A stretch of DNA of 64,000 nt. It comes from Cardinalis cardinalis (lineage: Eukaryota > Chordata > Aves > Passeriformes > Cardinalidae). A program made the translations under genes and the position numbers. The stretch spans positions 9,583,195 through 9,647,194 of the forward strand of contig JACDOX010000001.1 in the NCBI GenBank assembly GCA_014549065.1. Reading direction: 5' to 3'. Of the stretch, positions 24,051 to 35,551 are shown piece by piece. The notes beneath the pieces are model-generated. The model did no database searches and was not told the origin of the DNA. It saw only the letters and a list, made by a program, of their open reading frames with translations. Position 1 is the first letter of the stretch. Every line of letters starts with the position of its first letter.

Positions 24051-24481
24051 CTGGCTGGCTGGTGTCGCGCTCGGCTCGGCTCCGGCGGGCGCGCTCGCTC
24101 GCTCGGGAACTATCGGATTAAACTTGAATCGAGTGAAATTACACAAAGGAGCGAAGCGGAGCCGGCGGAGACCCCGAAACTACCCGAGACCCGCGCTGAC
24201 CCTTCCTCTCCCTCCCCTCCCTTCCACCCCTCCTTCGCCTGCCCGCCCCGGTCAGGGATCCCCCTCCTCCCCTCTTAGCCCAGCCCCGGTGCGAGCGAGC
24301 AACTCCGTGCGTGTGTGTTGTGTGCGTGTGTGTTGTGTGCGAGACCCGCACCCCGCCTCGCCCCCCCCGGCCGACGGCACCAACTCCGGAGCGTGTCCCC
24401 TCCTCCTCCCCGGCCCTTCGGTGGAGGGCAGCGAGGGAGCGAGCGGGGGACACCGGTCCCCGACGGCCACGCACCGGCCCG
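24051..24481 (+). other. CHD7: CHD7 exon 1, 5' untranslated (5' edge approximate)
   Basis: From family knowledge, vertebrate CHD7 (an ATP-dependent chromodomain helicase that remodels nucleosomes at enhancers) has a non-coding first exon, and its start codon lies in a large second exon tens of kb downstream. Here, inside CpG island B, a roughly 430-nt GC-rich segment contains no ATG at all, includes a distinctive AT-richer block at 24108-24142 (AACTATCGGATTAAACTTGA onward), and ends at a consensus donor, CGGCCCG|GTGAGT, cut after 24481. Two copies of a GTGTGTGTTGTGTGC unit lie at about 24309-24340. The call also rests on position and orientation downstream of RAB2A. The transcription start is an estimate, and no cDNA was available to compare. 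Confidence 0.7.
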
Positions 24482-24517
24482 GTGAGTGACCCCGCACCTC
24501 ACTGGGCGCGGNCGGGC

Positions 24518-24538
24518 GGAGGGAGGGAGGGAGGGAGG
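24518..24538 (+). repeat. (GGGA)5 simple repeat just inside CHD7 intron 1
   Basis: Five GGGA-type units 36 nt after the splice donor. Four or more G-triplets with 1-nt loops make it a strong G-quadruplex candidate on the transcribed RNA. Confidence 0.85.
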
Positions 24539-25484
24539 CGGGCGCCGGCCATGGAGCAGGGCACCCGCGGCAGGTCTCTGTCCCCGGCGGAGCGGAGCGG
24601 AGCGGGGGTGCTCGCTGNCGGCGGCGGTCCGGGGGGGTGGGGGATGCTGAGCCCTGCCGCGGCTCCGGGCGAGGCGGGGCGGGGGGGGGTGTGTGTGTTG
24701 AGGGGGGTGTCTCAGCGGGGCACTTCCCCGGGTGTAAATGGCTTTTTGTTGTGCTGCGGCCGGCCGGCCGCCTGCCTCGCCTCGGGGGAGGGGAGGGCAC
24801 CGGGGAGCCAGAGCGCCGGCGCCCCTTCCCCTTCCCTTCTTCTCCCCCCTGCGCTCCTCTCCGCAAGTTTGGAGGGTGACTAAAAATCCGGGAAAAGTTG
24901 AGCGAAACTGCGCGGCGGGGGCGGCGGGGCCCAGCGCCGGCCGGGATGGCCGCGGGAGCGCTTCCCCCGCTGACCACGCTGACGGCTCCCGGCGGCCGCG
25001 TCGGCACAACAAGCGCTAACAAAGTGAGGGCGCTTCCCTGCCGTGCACGGCCCGGCCCGGCTCGGCCCGGCACCGCCCCGCTCCGCGCAGGCACATGGGT
25101 CGCCGGGGCCGGGGCCCGGGCCGCAGCGGGGGCACCCCCAGCGGAGGCCGGGCGGTGGGTGGCGGCGGGCGGCAGGAAGGCGGGCGGGGAGGGAGGAGAA
25201 GGAGGAGGGAGGCGGGAGCACGAGGTGCCGCTCCGGCCGCCGGTGCGCGCGGCGGGGGGAATCGTCCTGCCCCGGCGGCACCGGGAGGGGGCAGGGGGCG
25301 GCCGGCGCTCCCCGGCGGCCGGAGAAGAAAGGGGAGCGGGGGAAAGAGGGAGGGGACGGGAAGGGAAGGGAGAACGCTACCCGAGGCAGCCGGAGCGGTG
25401 CCGGCGGACGCCGCATAATAGGGGTTTCACCCCGCCGAGTACCTTCGCTCCGCCGGCGCGGAGCCGGGGCGGGCGGGAGGCGCT

Positions 25485-25502
25485 GCCGCCGCCGCCGCCG
25501 CG
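25485..25502 (+). repeat. (GCC)n trinucleotide run
   Basis: About six GCC units inside the CpG island, intronic by the present model, so not coding. Short and probably stable. Confidence 0.85.
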
Positions 25503-26254
25503 CACATGGGGTCGGGGCCGGGGCGCTCCCCTCGTCGCGCTTCCCCCCACCCCGTTCCGGGCCATTTTGAGGGTGAGCGGAAAAAGGTGGTTTGAGGCCA
25601 AAGCGGTCAGGGCGCGGAGCGAGGGGGGGCCCGGCCGCGCTCGGTGCGCGGGGCGCGGTGGGGAGCGGAGCGGGGCCGGCGGCGGGCGCTGCGTGCGGGG
25701 CGGCGGNGAGCGGAGCGGGCAGCGCCTGTGCGTGTGCGCGGGTGTGTGAGAGAGAGCGGTGGCGGGGGGAGGGGGGCAGGGTTGTTAGTGAGTCTCAGGG
25801 AGAAGGCGCTGCAGGCAATGAGCAGCCATCATTACGTTGCTTTCATTTATCCCGGTAGCGCTAAATCAGGGGACGCGCTCCCACGCCGGGGGAGCCCCTC
25901 CGGGCGCGCCCCGCGCCGCCGGGCCGGTCTCCGCGGGTGGGTGTCCGGGGGGGCGGGTCGGGGTGCTCGGGAAGGGGGTGGCCGTGGGCACGGGCTGGAA
26001 ATGGAGCCGGTTTCCCCGGCTCCCCCCGACAGCCCGCTCACGCCCGGGTTTAAAGTAGTTGTTTTTTAAACAGACAATGGACAAAAGGAAAGTAGCGATG
26101 GATGCCCGGGAGCTCCCTGTCCGCTGCGGGGCCGCGCGGCGCCGCGCAACTCTCCCGCACTTACCCACTTTCTGCCTTTGTTTTCGTTTGGGAAGGGGCC
26201 GAGCGTGCCTCCCCACTACAGAAAAGGGCGATTTTTTTCATTCGCGAGAAGCCT

Positions 26255-26281
26255 CTTTTTTTTTTTTTAATTTTTTTTTTT
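26255..26281 (+). repeat. Poly(T) tract at the 3' edge of CpG island B
   Basis: Two T-runs of more than 10 separated by AA. Similar T-rich tracts follow at about 26455-26493 and 26719-26740, marking the change from CpG island to AT-rich intron. Confidence 0.85.
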
Positions 26282-29200
26282 AATTTCCCGTGCCACTTGG
26301 GCTTCCGCGGATGTTTGGCTTGGGGAATATCAGAATAACCTCGGTGCGATAAGTTTGTTTCTGTGTCGATGTTCGTCTCGATTTTTACTCTCATCAAAGC
26401 CGATCGCGGGCAGTGTTTATCCTGGAAGATGGCTTTCGGGAGAATGTGTTAGCCTTTTTTTTTTTTTTCCCTTTTTCCTTTTTTTCTTTTCTCGTGTTAT
26501 ACGGGACTAGCGGAGGTACAAACAAGCAAGTTGAACAAAAAATGTTTCTGTTCATTTCCTCACAGATCATCCATTCTAACGACGGCAAAAAAATCTTAAT
26601 GACTATGACCTTAGCAGCANGGGTAGCTGATTTTTCCCAATTATAAATCCCGTTAGTTTGCGGTAATGTGTGAGTATCAATATATAATTCATATTAAAAA
26701 GCATGATCCGTAATTCTTCTTCTTTTTTTTTTTTTTTTTATAAAAGTTGAAATCTATCATTTTCCAATGAGAGTGCTGCATCTGTCGCTTGGAGTGTTTT
26801 TGTCTTGCTGTTGCACAACAGAGGCTCTCTAGTCTTTAACCTAAAATGGCAGCTTTAATTTGACTGGGGCCCATTCATTGACAATGATAATAAAAAGGCT
26901 GAAAGCTAAATGTAGCTGGATGCTTGGGGCACGTATGCAGAACACTTTCCTCTCCATTGCTGGGCGCTGCTAAGGGAGGAACTTCCAAGCTCTCTAGTTT
27001 CCANCATGAAAGTTTCCAATACTTTTTTTTCTTATTAACAAAATAAAAAGAATAATAAAAAACCCACGTTGCTCAGCATAGACCATATTTTAGACGTCCA
27101 GGTTGCTTACAAACTTAACGGTGAGGTGACAGTTAGAGAGAGCCCCTTTGAAGAGGTCTGCATTTATAGCACCAGCAGAAAAATTCTAGTAATCACTCCT
27201 AAAATAAGATGCAGTCTAGGGGAAAATTAACCATTTCTTTCTGAGGTTTGTAACAGGTGATCAGAACAATTACATTCTATATATTTTCCTATCTCCAGCT
27301 ACCAAAAGTCAGGAGTATGGCTTGTTTCTTCTTGTTTGGTGTTGTAAATGTGCTCAGGGTTTTGCAGAGATCCTTATGATAGTGTACTATTTTCCTCTAG
27401 GTTAAAACCACAGCTGCTTGGAAAAAATAATTGTTTTTGGTCTTAGACATAATGTTTGAAACAGTTTTACAAAACAAAATTTCCCCTACTAAAGTAATGG
27501 CGAATGCCACAGATTCATGCATCTTGTCCTGTCTTTCTGTTAACCTGAACTGCTTACTTTTANTCTCTTTTGAGCTGTTTTACAAACTTTATAAAGATCA
27601 TTATTAAAGCCATTGCACAGCTCTTAGAAGAGTATTAAATGCTTGTGATTGCAAGTGTAACTGAATTACTAATTCACTGATACTAATTGGATAATCATAT
27701 TTGACCAAAAATCTTACTAAATATTTAACAATGTGATGACNTTTCTGTTATTGCTTGTAAATCATGGTTAGGTTATTTAAACAGGGGAAAAAACCTCAGA
27801 TTTGCAACCCAAAATTATTTTATTGCTTCTTCAGTAATGAAGGAAAGTTTCGATCACAGGCAAGGATCCCTCAGTCCTTTTAGGAAAGTAAAAATTTCTA
27901 GGGATTTTGCACTCTAACAATGTCAGTAAAAATGAGGTTTAGTGGAACACTCTCTACTGCAATCAAAACTCTGTGCAGTGATGGGAGATTTCAGTTGTGA
28001 CCAGTTCCTTTTGGGTTTGGTTAATGCAGAAGCCTGAAGGGTTGTGTCAGAGGAGCACTGTAAAGGTTTCCCTGTCTGTGTAGAGGGGTCAGTTAACCTG
28101 AGTGTAGTTTCTTTCCCACGTGAGTTATTTGCTGTTTTGAACTGAAAAGCTTCTGATGAACCTTTGCAGTATTTCCCATTAACACTCAAGTAATATTAGG
28201 ACTTTTATAAGATGTAAAACGAGTTGTTGGAGAGTCCAGGTGGGTCGGGCCAGTGGCGAAGCTGCAAGCAGGTACTGAAGAAGGAAGNGCTGCTCGCTCT
28301 GGGCTTGGCATGGGTGGGTGGGTGTCGTGCTCAGTGGGCCTTTCCTGCCCTGGCACACACAGGGAGGCTCCGTGCCTGTGCCACGTCTGTGCCCCACGGA
28401 CGGTGGCTGTGCAGGCAGGAGAACCTGCAGTGTGAGGATACAGTAAAACCTAAACAAAGGCAACCCAGACATGATTTTCTGTCAAGCTGGAAAGGCCTGA
28501 GTAATAGAGGCTTCTCAGGTTTTCTCAGAGCNGCTGAAGTGTGGCAGTGAGGCTGCATTTTGCCATGGGGTTTGGTTTTGTTTGTAGCATATGGTGTGAT
28601 AGGTAGAGGTTGCTAAGGTGGGAAGGAGGAGGTGGAAGAAAGTAACCAGAAGGAAAGAGGGTGGAAATAAATGCAGGTATCTCCTTGAATCCTGTGCCTT
28701 ACCTCTATCCTTTATTTCCCATTCCTTTTTACATTGTTTCAGATTGAAAGCCTTTAGGATGTGCCGGTTTGTACTTGCTCTTGTGAATCTGGCGTAATTC
28801 AAAGAAATGTGTGTGGCTACCAAGGGTACAGGCAGCTGTGAGACAAGTGGTGTGTGTGTCTGAAGGTCTTTCTTTCCCCAGTTCCCTAAAATCCTCGCTT
28901 CCAAACCCTTACGTATTTGTCTGCTGTGAGCGAATCACTNACTGCTCAGATTTATGAGCTGGTTAACTGATGCCCATAAGTAACAAGGGTGATACTTTTA
29001 TGTTACTTTAATGTTCCCTGTATACAAGAGAAAACTGCAAATTTTAGTAAATAATTAAACTGTCTTTCTGACAAATTACTCTTTTGTGTGTAGGTGAGGC
29101 TTTAGCCTTCACTTTATCAACAGAAAAGTTACTGTATTAATTTAGCTCCACCATTTAGCTTCATCATTAAGACAGATATTAACTCCATCATTTCTCATCA

Positions 29201-29774
29201 TTTATATTTCCATGAATAGCTTGTTAGCACAAATACTACTGGATTTTAATGCAAGAAAGTTTTAAATACTGTCTATATTGTAGCAGTGATAAAAAGGCAA
29301 AAGGAAACTCCAACTGTGATTTAAGTTTTAAAACTCTTCCAGAGGAGGGAGTGAGGTACAATATGCAGAAACATCCCATGTTTTTATTAGGGTTCTGATG
29401 AGTTACTGAAGCCTGATGGAAGATTTCCTCCTGATTTCTTTCTGCCTGCACAATCTGACTAACTTTTGGTGATTTGCATCTTACCCAAGATCAGCAGTCA
29501 TGGAAATGCCACATCATAGTTGTGCACTAAAATCTGTCTTGGAAAATGAGGTTGGAAGGCATGATGCAAAAAATAAAAAGGAGGTTATGACCTAAAGGAC
29601 ACATTCCAAGAGCCCAAATATGACAACAAAGCTCTTAAGGGTATTCTTAAGTATATAAAAGCTGATTAGCTCTTAGCTTCCAACATTGTGACTTTTCTGA
29701 GATGTAAACATGCCTAGAAGAAGCCAAGCCAAAACCAAGGATCTTTGTGCTGCCACTTGGGTTCTTCTTTGGAT

Positions 29775-29852
29775 GCTGTTCCGTTGTTGTTTCTAAGCAC
29801 TGGTTGTTTCTAAGTTGTTCCGTAGTTGTTTCTAAGTCTCTGGTTGTTTTGC
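29775..29852 (+). repeat. Two-copy imperfect tandem repeat, 39-bp period
   Basis: The copies start at 29775 (GCTGTTCCGTTGTTGTTTCT) and 29814 (GTTGTTCCGTAGTTGTTTCT). Each holds two GGTTGTTT/GTTGTTTCTAAG-like sub-units, so the structure is a nested duplication. Confidence 0.8.
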
Positions 29853-29879
29853 TGCCCTTATGCTAAATGCAGTCTCCTT

Positions 29880-29906
29880 AAAAAAAAAGAAAAGAAAAAA
29901 AAAAAA
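29880..29906 (+). repeat. A-rich tract
   Basis: Runs of A broken by two single G bases. A possible old retroposon tail, but no element body is recognisable upstream. Confidence 0.85.
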
Positions 29907-32900
29907 GGGAGGAGTACAACTTAATTTAGGCATTTTCTTTTAAAAGTTAGGATTCAATAAAAGAGTGCTGGTTACCATATAGGCTACTCTTTTAGTAGAA
30001 CATTGTAACACATGACTTTGAAAGCTTATTGGCATGTGGCAACTAACCAGAAGCCTTTGCTGGCATGATGTAGGGCTCCCTTTGCTCTGTAGTGACCTAT
30101 ATAGCTATTTTGGGTGTGGTTTTGCTTGGCTTTCATGGGAGCTGAGTCCAACCTTCCTCTGACATAGACAATTGCTGTGACGAGAGGGCCTTGAGGGGAA
30201 TGGTGGGGAATAAATAACTTTGGGAATCAATTGTCTGGAAAAAGTCATTGCAGCCAAAATGTCTGCCCTCTTCCTAATGGTTCTGAGGGGAAAATAAAAT
30301 TTCATTTATATGGTCCTGATCCTAGAGGTTATTCTGTTCAGGTTTCATTTAAATATGAGCCTGTGTTTGGGGAGAGCAGTGCAGCAGCTTACCTGCCTGG
30401 GAGTAGCTGGCATATGGCAAATCCAGTGCTGGATAGTTTTGCAAGCACTTTATTTTAATGTCCTTGAGCCACTTTTTAAGCTGTGCAGCTGAGCTTTCTG
30501 CTTACTGCTAGAACTTCAACAGGTAGCTGGCTTTAACATTTCTTGGTGATTTTGAAAGAAATTGACCTCCCCACAGTTTATTTTGATCTCTATCTACAAA
30601 GCAAGCGTCACTTAAAACATTTTGTGGAGGTGTACATCAGATGTACAAAGTAGGATTCCTTCTGTGCAGCAGAGGCAGTCCTGCTCTGTAAACAAAACTT
30701 TCTTTTCTCCTTCCTGCCCTTTCTACTCCCCTCCCCCCAGCTTTCCCATAGATTTTGTTCCTCTTCAAGTTCCTTTCCTGTTGGGTTTTTAATCTTTTTT
30801 CCAATTCATACTGCTTTCTGTTTGCTTAATGGAGTTGTGTTTTCTTGCCAGCCCTAGATAATGAGGATGTGGCAAAATAAACATGCATTTCAGCTCCTAA
30901 TAATGCTGATTTCTACCAAAACCGTGGAGGATGCCTAAGCTGGTGTGGGAAGGGCTGGCTGGCTGCACCAAAGCTTGATGGAGTCTCATGTTAGCCCCTG
31001 GATGCTGTCATGGCAAGGGGACGGGAAGCAGCAGACAGCCAGAGCAGGGGGCAGCTGCACTGTCCTGGCAGCTTCCCAAAGGTTCTTCATGACCCTCTGA
31101 AGAGGAAAATCCTCTTGTTTCAAGTTTTGTTTTCATGAAAGTGACATTCCCCCATCTTTTAATAGTGGATAGAGCTGTAGTGGGTTCTCTTGCTCTGTGC
31201 ACTGTGTAGCTGTGAGTGGGGAGGGTCTAGTCCCATGACAATTTTGAAATGGACGTAGCCATTGTGGCCTATCCTTTGCCAAGCAGAGAAGTTTGGGGTG
31301 TGGGGAGGAGCTCCTGACGAGATTGTGATATTTCTGAAAGAAATAGGAGAGCTTTGGAGACCAGGAACTATGTGACCAGTGGTAAAGCAGATCAGAACAT
31401 GGAGCAAGGCCAAGGAAGACTTTAATAAAGGCACTTTTGTCCTCGATCTTAAAATAGGAAGCCTATGGATTTATTTACAGGGTAAACAAGATTTGTTAAG
31501 TGGGTAGTCGCTATGTGAGAAGGAATACTGGTCATTCTTTGGGAGAGAATTCAGGTGAAGACTAAAGCTGAGCTGAAGGCTGGAATTTTAGAAGTTTAGA
31601 CATCAGTAATAGGACAAACATGGAGAAAGTCTTCATCACAGAGAGCATTGAGGTAGGTAGTGCTGTTCTGGGAGAAATGTGAAACAAGCTCTTATGTAAT
31701 AGAAACTGAGAAACTCAGTTCAAGTCTTTGGTATTGACTTGGATGAGCTAGTAAGTGGGAAGTCTGAGTCGATGACAAGTTATGAGAAAATATTCTTTGC
31801 TTCAAAGAGGATCCATCAATGTAGCTGTTGAGATTGAAATCCAAAGCTGAAATGCTTCTTGGTAAAGGGTCTTGCAGGAAAGCACGTGTCAGTCTGTACT
31901 GCAGAGAAAGGCAGTTTAGTTTTTCTTCAAGTTGAAGATTAACAGCTAGAAAGGCAATACAACTGACCTGGTTTGTAATGCTCAATAGAAGGAGGATTGA
32001 GAGAAGGAGAGTAATGATGAGGATAACAGGTGTTCAAAAATAATTCTGATAAGGCTGAGATAAAAGTGCATGACAGTGAGAGGCTGGTGAATTTCAAGGA
32101 TGCATCTTAATTAGTTATTCAGGGTCTAACAGTTGTTTTCAAAACCTTACCTGTTCCTGGACAGGAGAGGCTATCTGAAGTCCAAGAATCAGGCATCCCA
32201 AGTATCCTGCTGCTTGAAGTTCTGTATTTGAATGTGTATTGTTTTCTCATGGGGGATAAGAAATACTAAAACAACCATAACTGCAGTTACTGTCTTGACA
32301 TGAGATCTAAGATGATTTCATATTTTTGGCTCAACTTTCTAGTATATATCTAGGCAAGCCCTGTGGATTTTTGAGAATGTGCTCTGGTTTTTGCAGTTTC
32401 TGGACTGAAGTAGCTGCTTGTTGGATTTGGTGGTTTATTGCAAGGCAAAAAGCAGACAGCTCATCATCTCCAGTTCTTAGTTTGAAAGGTTCTGGGACGT
32501 TGTTGCTAGTTCCTGGAAAGACCAGGCAGCTGCACAGGGTGGTGTAGTTGTGTCAGGATGGCTTAAAGGAAGGCCTTCTGATGTAGTAGCCAGTGCCTAT
32601 GTGAATTCAGAGATTCCTTTAAACTCTGATGAGGGGACTCTTAGTGAGAGTATAATTCTTGCCTTGAGTTGTTTTAACCATGAAGAATTAAACTGGGAGT
32701 TTATAGTGAGCAGTTTACTATCTCTCTTGATTTAGGAAGGAATCATTCAGAAAGTGAGTTAAATAGGGATTTCTGGACTGCCTCAGGATGTTAGTCTGGG
32801 AGAGAACTGCTAAGTAATTCAGTTTATTTATCAGTACCATTGTGAGGTGTCTGCTGTGCTTTGCATTCACTCAGCTCTGTAAGTGGAGTACAGCGTCACT

Positions 32901-33960
32901 CATCTTTACTTTAATCATATTTATTTCATTGGAGGGAAGTGAATAAGCAGGCTTCAGCTTCACTTCCCTCTTGTTTCTGTATTGATCTCTACAAAGGTAC
33001 ATTGTCATTTTCATTTTTTGTACAGAAGTAAGTGAAATGTGCTTCTTTATTTCTGTTGTAATCTTTACAGGGATTACTGAAAAAAATTTGCCTGTTTCAC
33101 CTGCATTTCTCCTTACTACAGTTCTGCAGTATTTCCCAGCCTGTGCTGTTTTCTCTCACAGAAGTGATTCTTAGTGAACATACTTTCACAGTTCAAACAG
33201 GATTTGAGCCTTATGGTAGCCATGCTTAAGGAAGGGGTTGTTTTGTAGAAATTGCATGGCTATTGGACAAATCAGGTTGTTACAGTCAGCACTAGGACAG
33301 AAACATGTCTTACAACTTGGGTCTGAGAATCTTTGTAGTACATAGTACTCTTAGAAGTTGCGCATATTAGATGTTGCACTGAAACTATTAAAAAAAAAGA
33401 AAAATGGAAGGAGGGTGTTTGTGTGGCTTTGCTGTGGTTAAGGTGACTGAAGTCTTGAGCGGTGAGTTCTCAGGGAAGTAAGTTAAGACCTCACACTCCC
33501 TTGCTACCCCCCTCCCCAAACCAAACTTAATTTTGTGAAGTTAAAAAATCTTGACTACAGAAAAGATGGCAGGTGAAAGCAATTGCTTCTATAGCTCTTC
33601 TCATAAGGAATTTCCCTAATGGTGTGATTTAAAAGATTAATCTCCTTAATCTCTTTCTCTTCTTCACCTTTCTCTGTCTCCTCTCAGAAGAATCCAGGAT
33701 GCTCACCTTTCTGCCTGCCTCTCTGGGTGGACAGCCTCTGGCTTGTCACTGGTTCCCATGTGACTTCCCTGAGATTGTCGCATGACCAGTGGCACAACTG
33801 GACTGTGCAGTAGGGGCTGGTTGGGCAATGCAGGTTTTGGCTGTCTGAGGAACTGGACTAGGAGGGGTTCTTAGAGGTGGATATTAGTGTCAGCTGGGAT
33901 GCAGGCTGTGTGCCTGAACTTGTCCCCTGGTGGGGCTTCTAGGATCTGCTGCTGTCTTCC

Positions 33961-34000
33961 TTTGTGTGCCTGTGTGTCACTTTGTGTCACTGTGTGTCAC
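33961..34000 (+). repeat. Four-copy 10-bp tandem repeat (TGTGTGTCAC type)
   Basis: The units are TTTGTGTGCC, TGTGTGTCAC, TTTGTGTCAC and TGTGTGTCAC, exactly head to tail. Each of the last three ends in GTCAC. Confidence 0.85.
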
Positions 34001-35469
34001 ACTTTGGTGGTGTGTTCTGTAGCTGCCCAACATTAAGATTTTTGGTGGGAAGCTGGTAGGGTCAGGAAAGCTAAAAATCCCTTCTCTAATTTGACAAGGT
34101 GTGACCATGGTGGTGTTTTGGGGCAGGGTGCTTTTTCTCTTCAGCATATGCTGAAGGCAGCTGTTTCTGTGTTGAGGAGCCTCCAGGTAGGCAACGAACT
34201 TTGAATAGCGAGATCAATTCAATGTGGCTGTGGGAGTGACACCTTTGATACACCTTGACTTCTCTCTTCTGGAGTGAAACAGCANATCTGCAGCAGGCAG
34301 TCCATGGTAATGAGGCAGATTGATCCATGGACAGAAATCTCTGGGCAGAAAACCTGGGGACTAGGCAGCTGTAGCACCTGCTTCCACCATGTTGGCTTGA
34401 CTGCCTCCCTCCCTCAAGGTGCTTTCTCTTAGGCACATAAGCTGTCCTCTGGTAGGTTTATTTTGGATACTGGTGAGAAAAGTTCTTTCTCTTTTCTGCT
34501 TATCCAAAATACTTGTTTCTCCATTACAATGTTTATTGAAATTGGTGGCTGTTCCCAGGGGTTTTTTTTGTTTGTTCATTTTTTAAATTAAAAAACTAGA
34601 GTGAAATCTGCCAAGCTTTCTTTACCCTCCTTGTCTAGGGTATCCTTTTCTTGATATTATGTTTGTAAGAACTTTTTTTTGTTCTGATGGAGTATTATAC
34701 TTAAATCTGTGTAAGAGTACTTTTTTTTGGTATGATAAGTTTTTTGTAGCTCTGAAGATAGCTGGAAGCTGTTGAATGTTGTCTTGTGGTCCCTCTAATC
34801 ATGTGTAAGTCAGGGTATGGTGTGAGAAATGCAGTGAGCCAATTTAAGTGGACATTGTTCTGAAAGGAGAAGTTTCCTCTTTGCTTTTGTCCGCCTGCAC
34901 CCCAACTCACAACCACATGGCTCTGCTACTTTTTTCTGGCAGCACTGCTTGTCAGGTCCTTCTGTGAACCACTTTAGTTCACCAAAATGGCAGAAAAATA
35001 ACTCTGTAAAATGGAGAGCATTTTGCTGTTGTAATGAATCAAACTAGCTCATAAAAGGATCTGATGAACACCAGAGCTGGTACTGAGGACGAGGGGGGCC
35101 GCTGGCTTGGAGAGCAGCAAGCCCTTTTCATCTTTTCATTTTGGTGGCAGTGAGCAAGTGGATTGGATCAGTTGCCTGGGAACCTTCATGGGAGAAAGAG
35201 AAATAGAGTAATCATCTGTGAAGCAAAGGACACGAAAAGAAAAATGTGCTGGCCTGAGTTAAAATGGATATTAAAATTTATTTATTCTTGTTGATGCTAT
35301 GGATTGTGTGCTATAAATTGGTTAAAATTAATAATCCACTGTCCAGAAATCAGCTTCCCTCTTCAGGTAGGAAAACAAAAGCCTAAAAGATTTACTAATG
35401 TATAAATAACTTGTTTGCTCTTTCAAATGTGAAGTATTTTATCTTTGAAACAATTTATTCACAAGAAAG

Positions 35470-35551
35470 GGAGGGAGGGGGCTGTTGGTTTTGGGTTGGT
35501 GTTTTTTTTTTTGCTGTTGTTGTTTTTTTTGTTGGTTTTTTTTTTTTTGCA
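35470..35551 (+). repeat. G/T-rich low-complexity stretch
   Basis: A GGGAGGGAGGGGG run followed by T-runs and GTTGTTG segments, with no A or C over long parts. The 101-codon open frame across it (35,411-35,716) is a low-complexity artefact. Confidence 0.8.

Larger units (their letters stand above)
23020..26200. promoter_or_regulatory. CHD7: CpG island B (CHD7 promoter island)
   Basis: About 3.2 kb of extremely GC- and CpG-rich DNA with many GC boxes, G-runs and (GGGA)n/(GCC)n simple repeats. It covers the putative CHD7 core promoter, the untranslated exon 1 and the first 1.7 kb of intron 1. The size fits a broadly expressed developmental chromatin regulator. Many open frames (up to 283 codons) cross it on both strands, but their Arg/Gly/Ala/Pro composition is that expected of GC-rich DNA. 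Assignment to CHD7 rests on gene order after RAB2A and on the exon/donor structure. Confidence 0.8.

Noticed and set aside
23686..24489. 267-codon + strand open frame across the CHD7 promoter and exon 1
   Set aside because: It starts upstream of the likely transcription start, has an Arg/Ala/Gly/Pro-rich composition typical of GC-rich DNA, and crosses the splice donor at 24481. No domain is recognisable.
24898..25749. 283-codon + strand frame and 245/280-codon minus strand frames in CpG island B
   Set aside because: Several overlapping long frames on both strands at once show that low stop-codon density, not coding, explains them. They contain simple repeats and N bases.
26520..26640. Acceptor-like sequence (TTTCCTCACAG) suggesting an extra 5' exon of CHD7
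   Set aside because: The acceptor is good, but no matching donor of suitable strength follows nearby and no exon content is recognisable.
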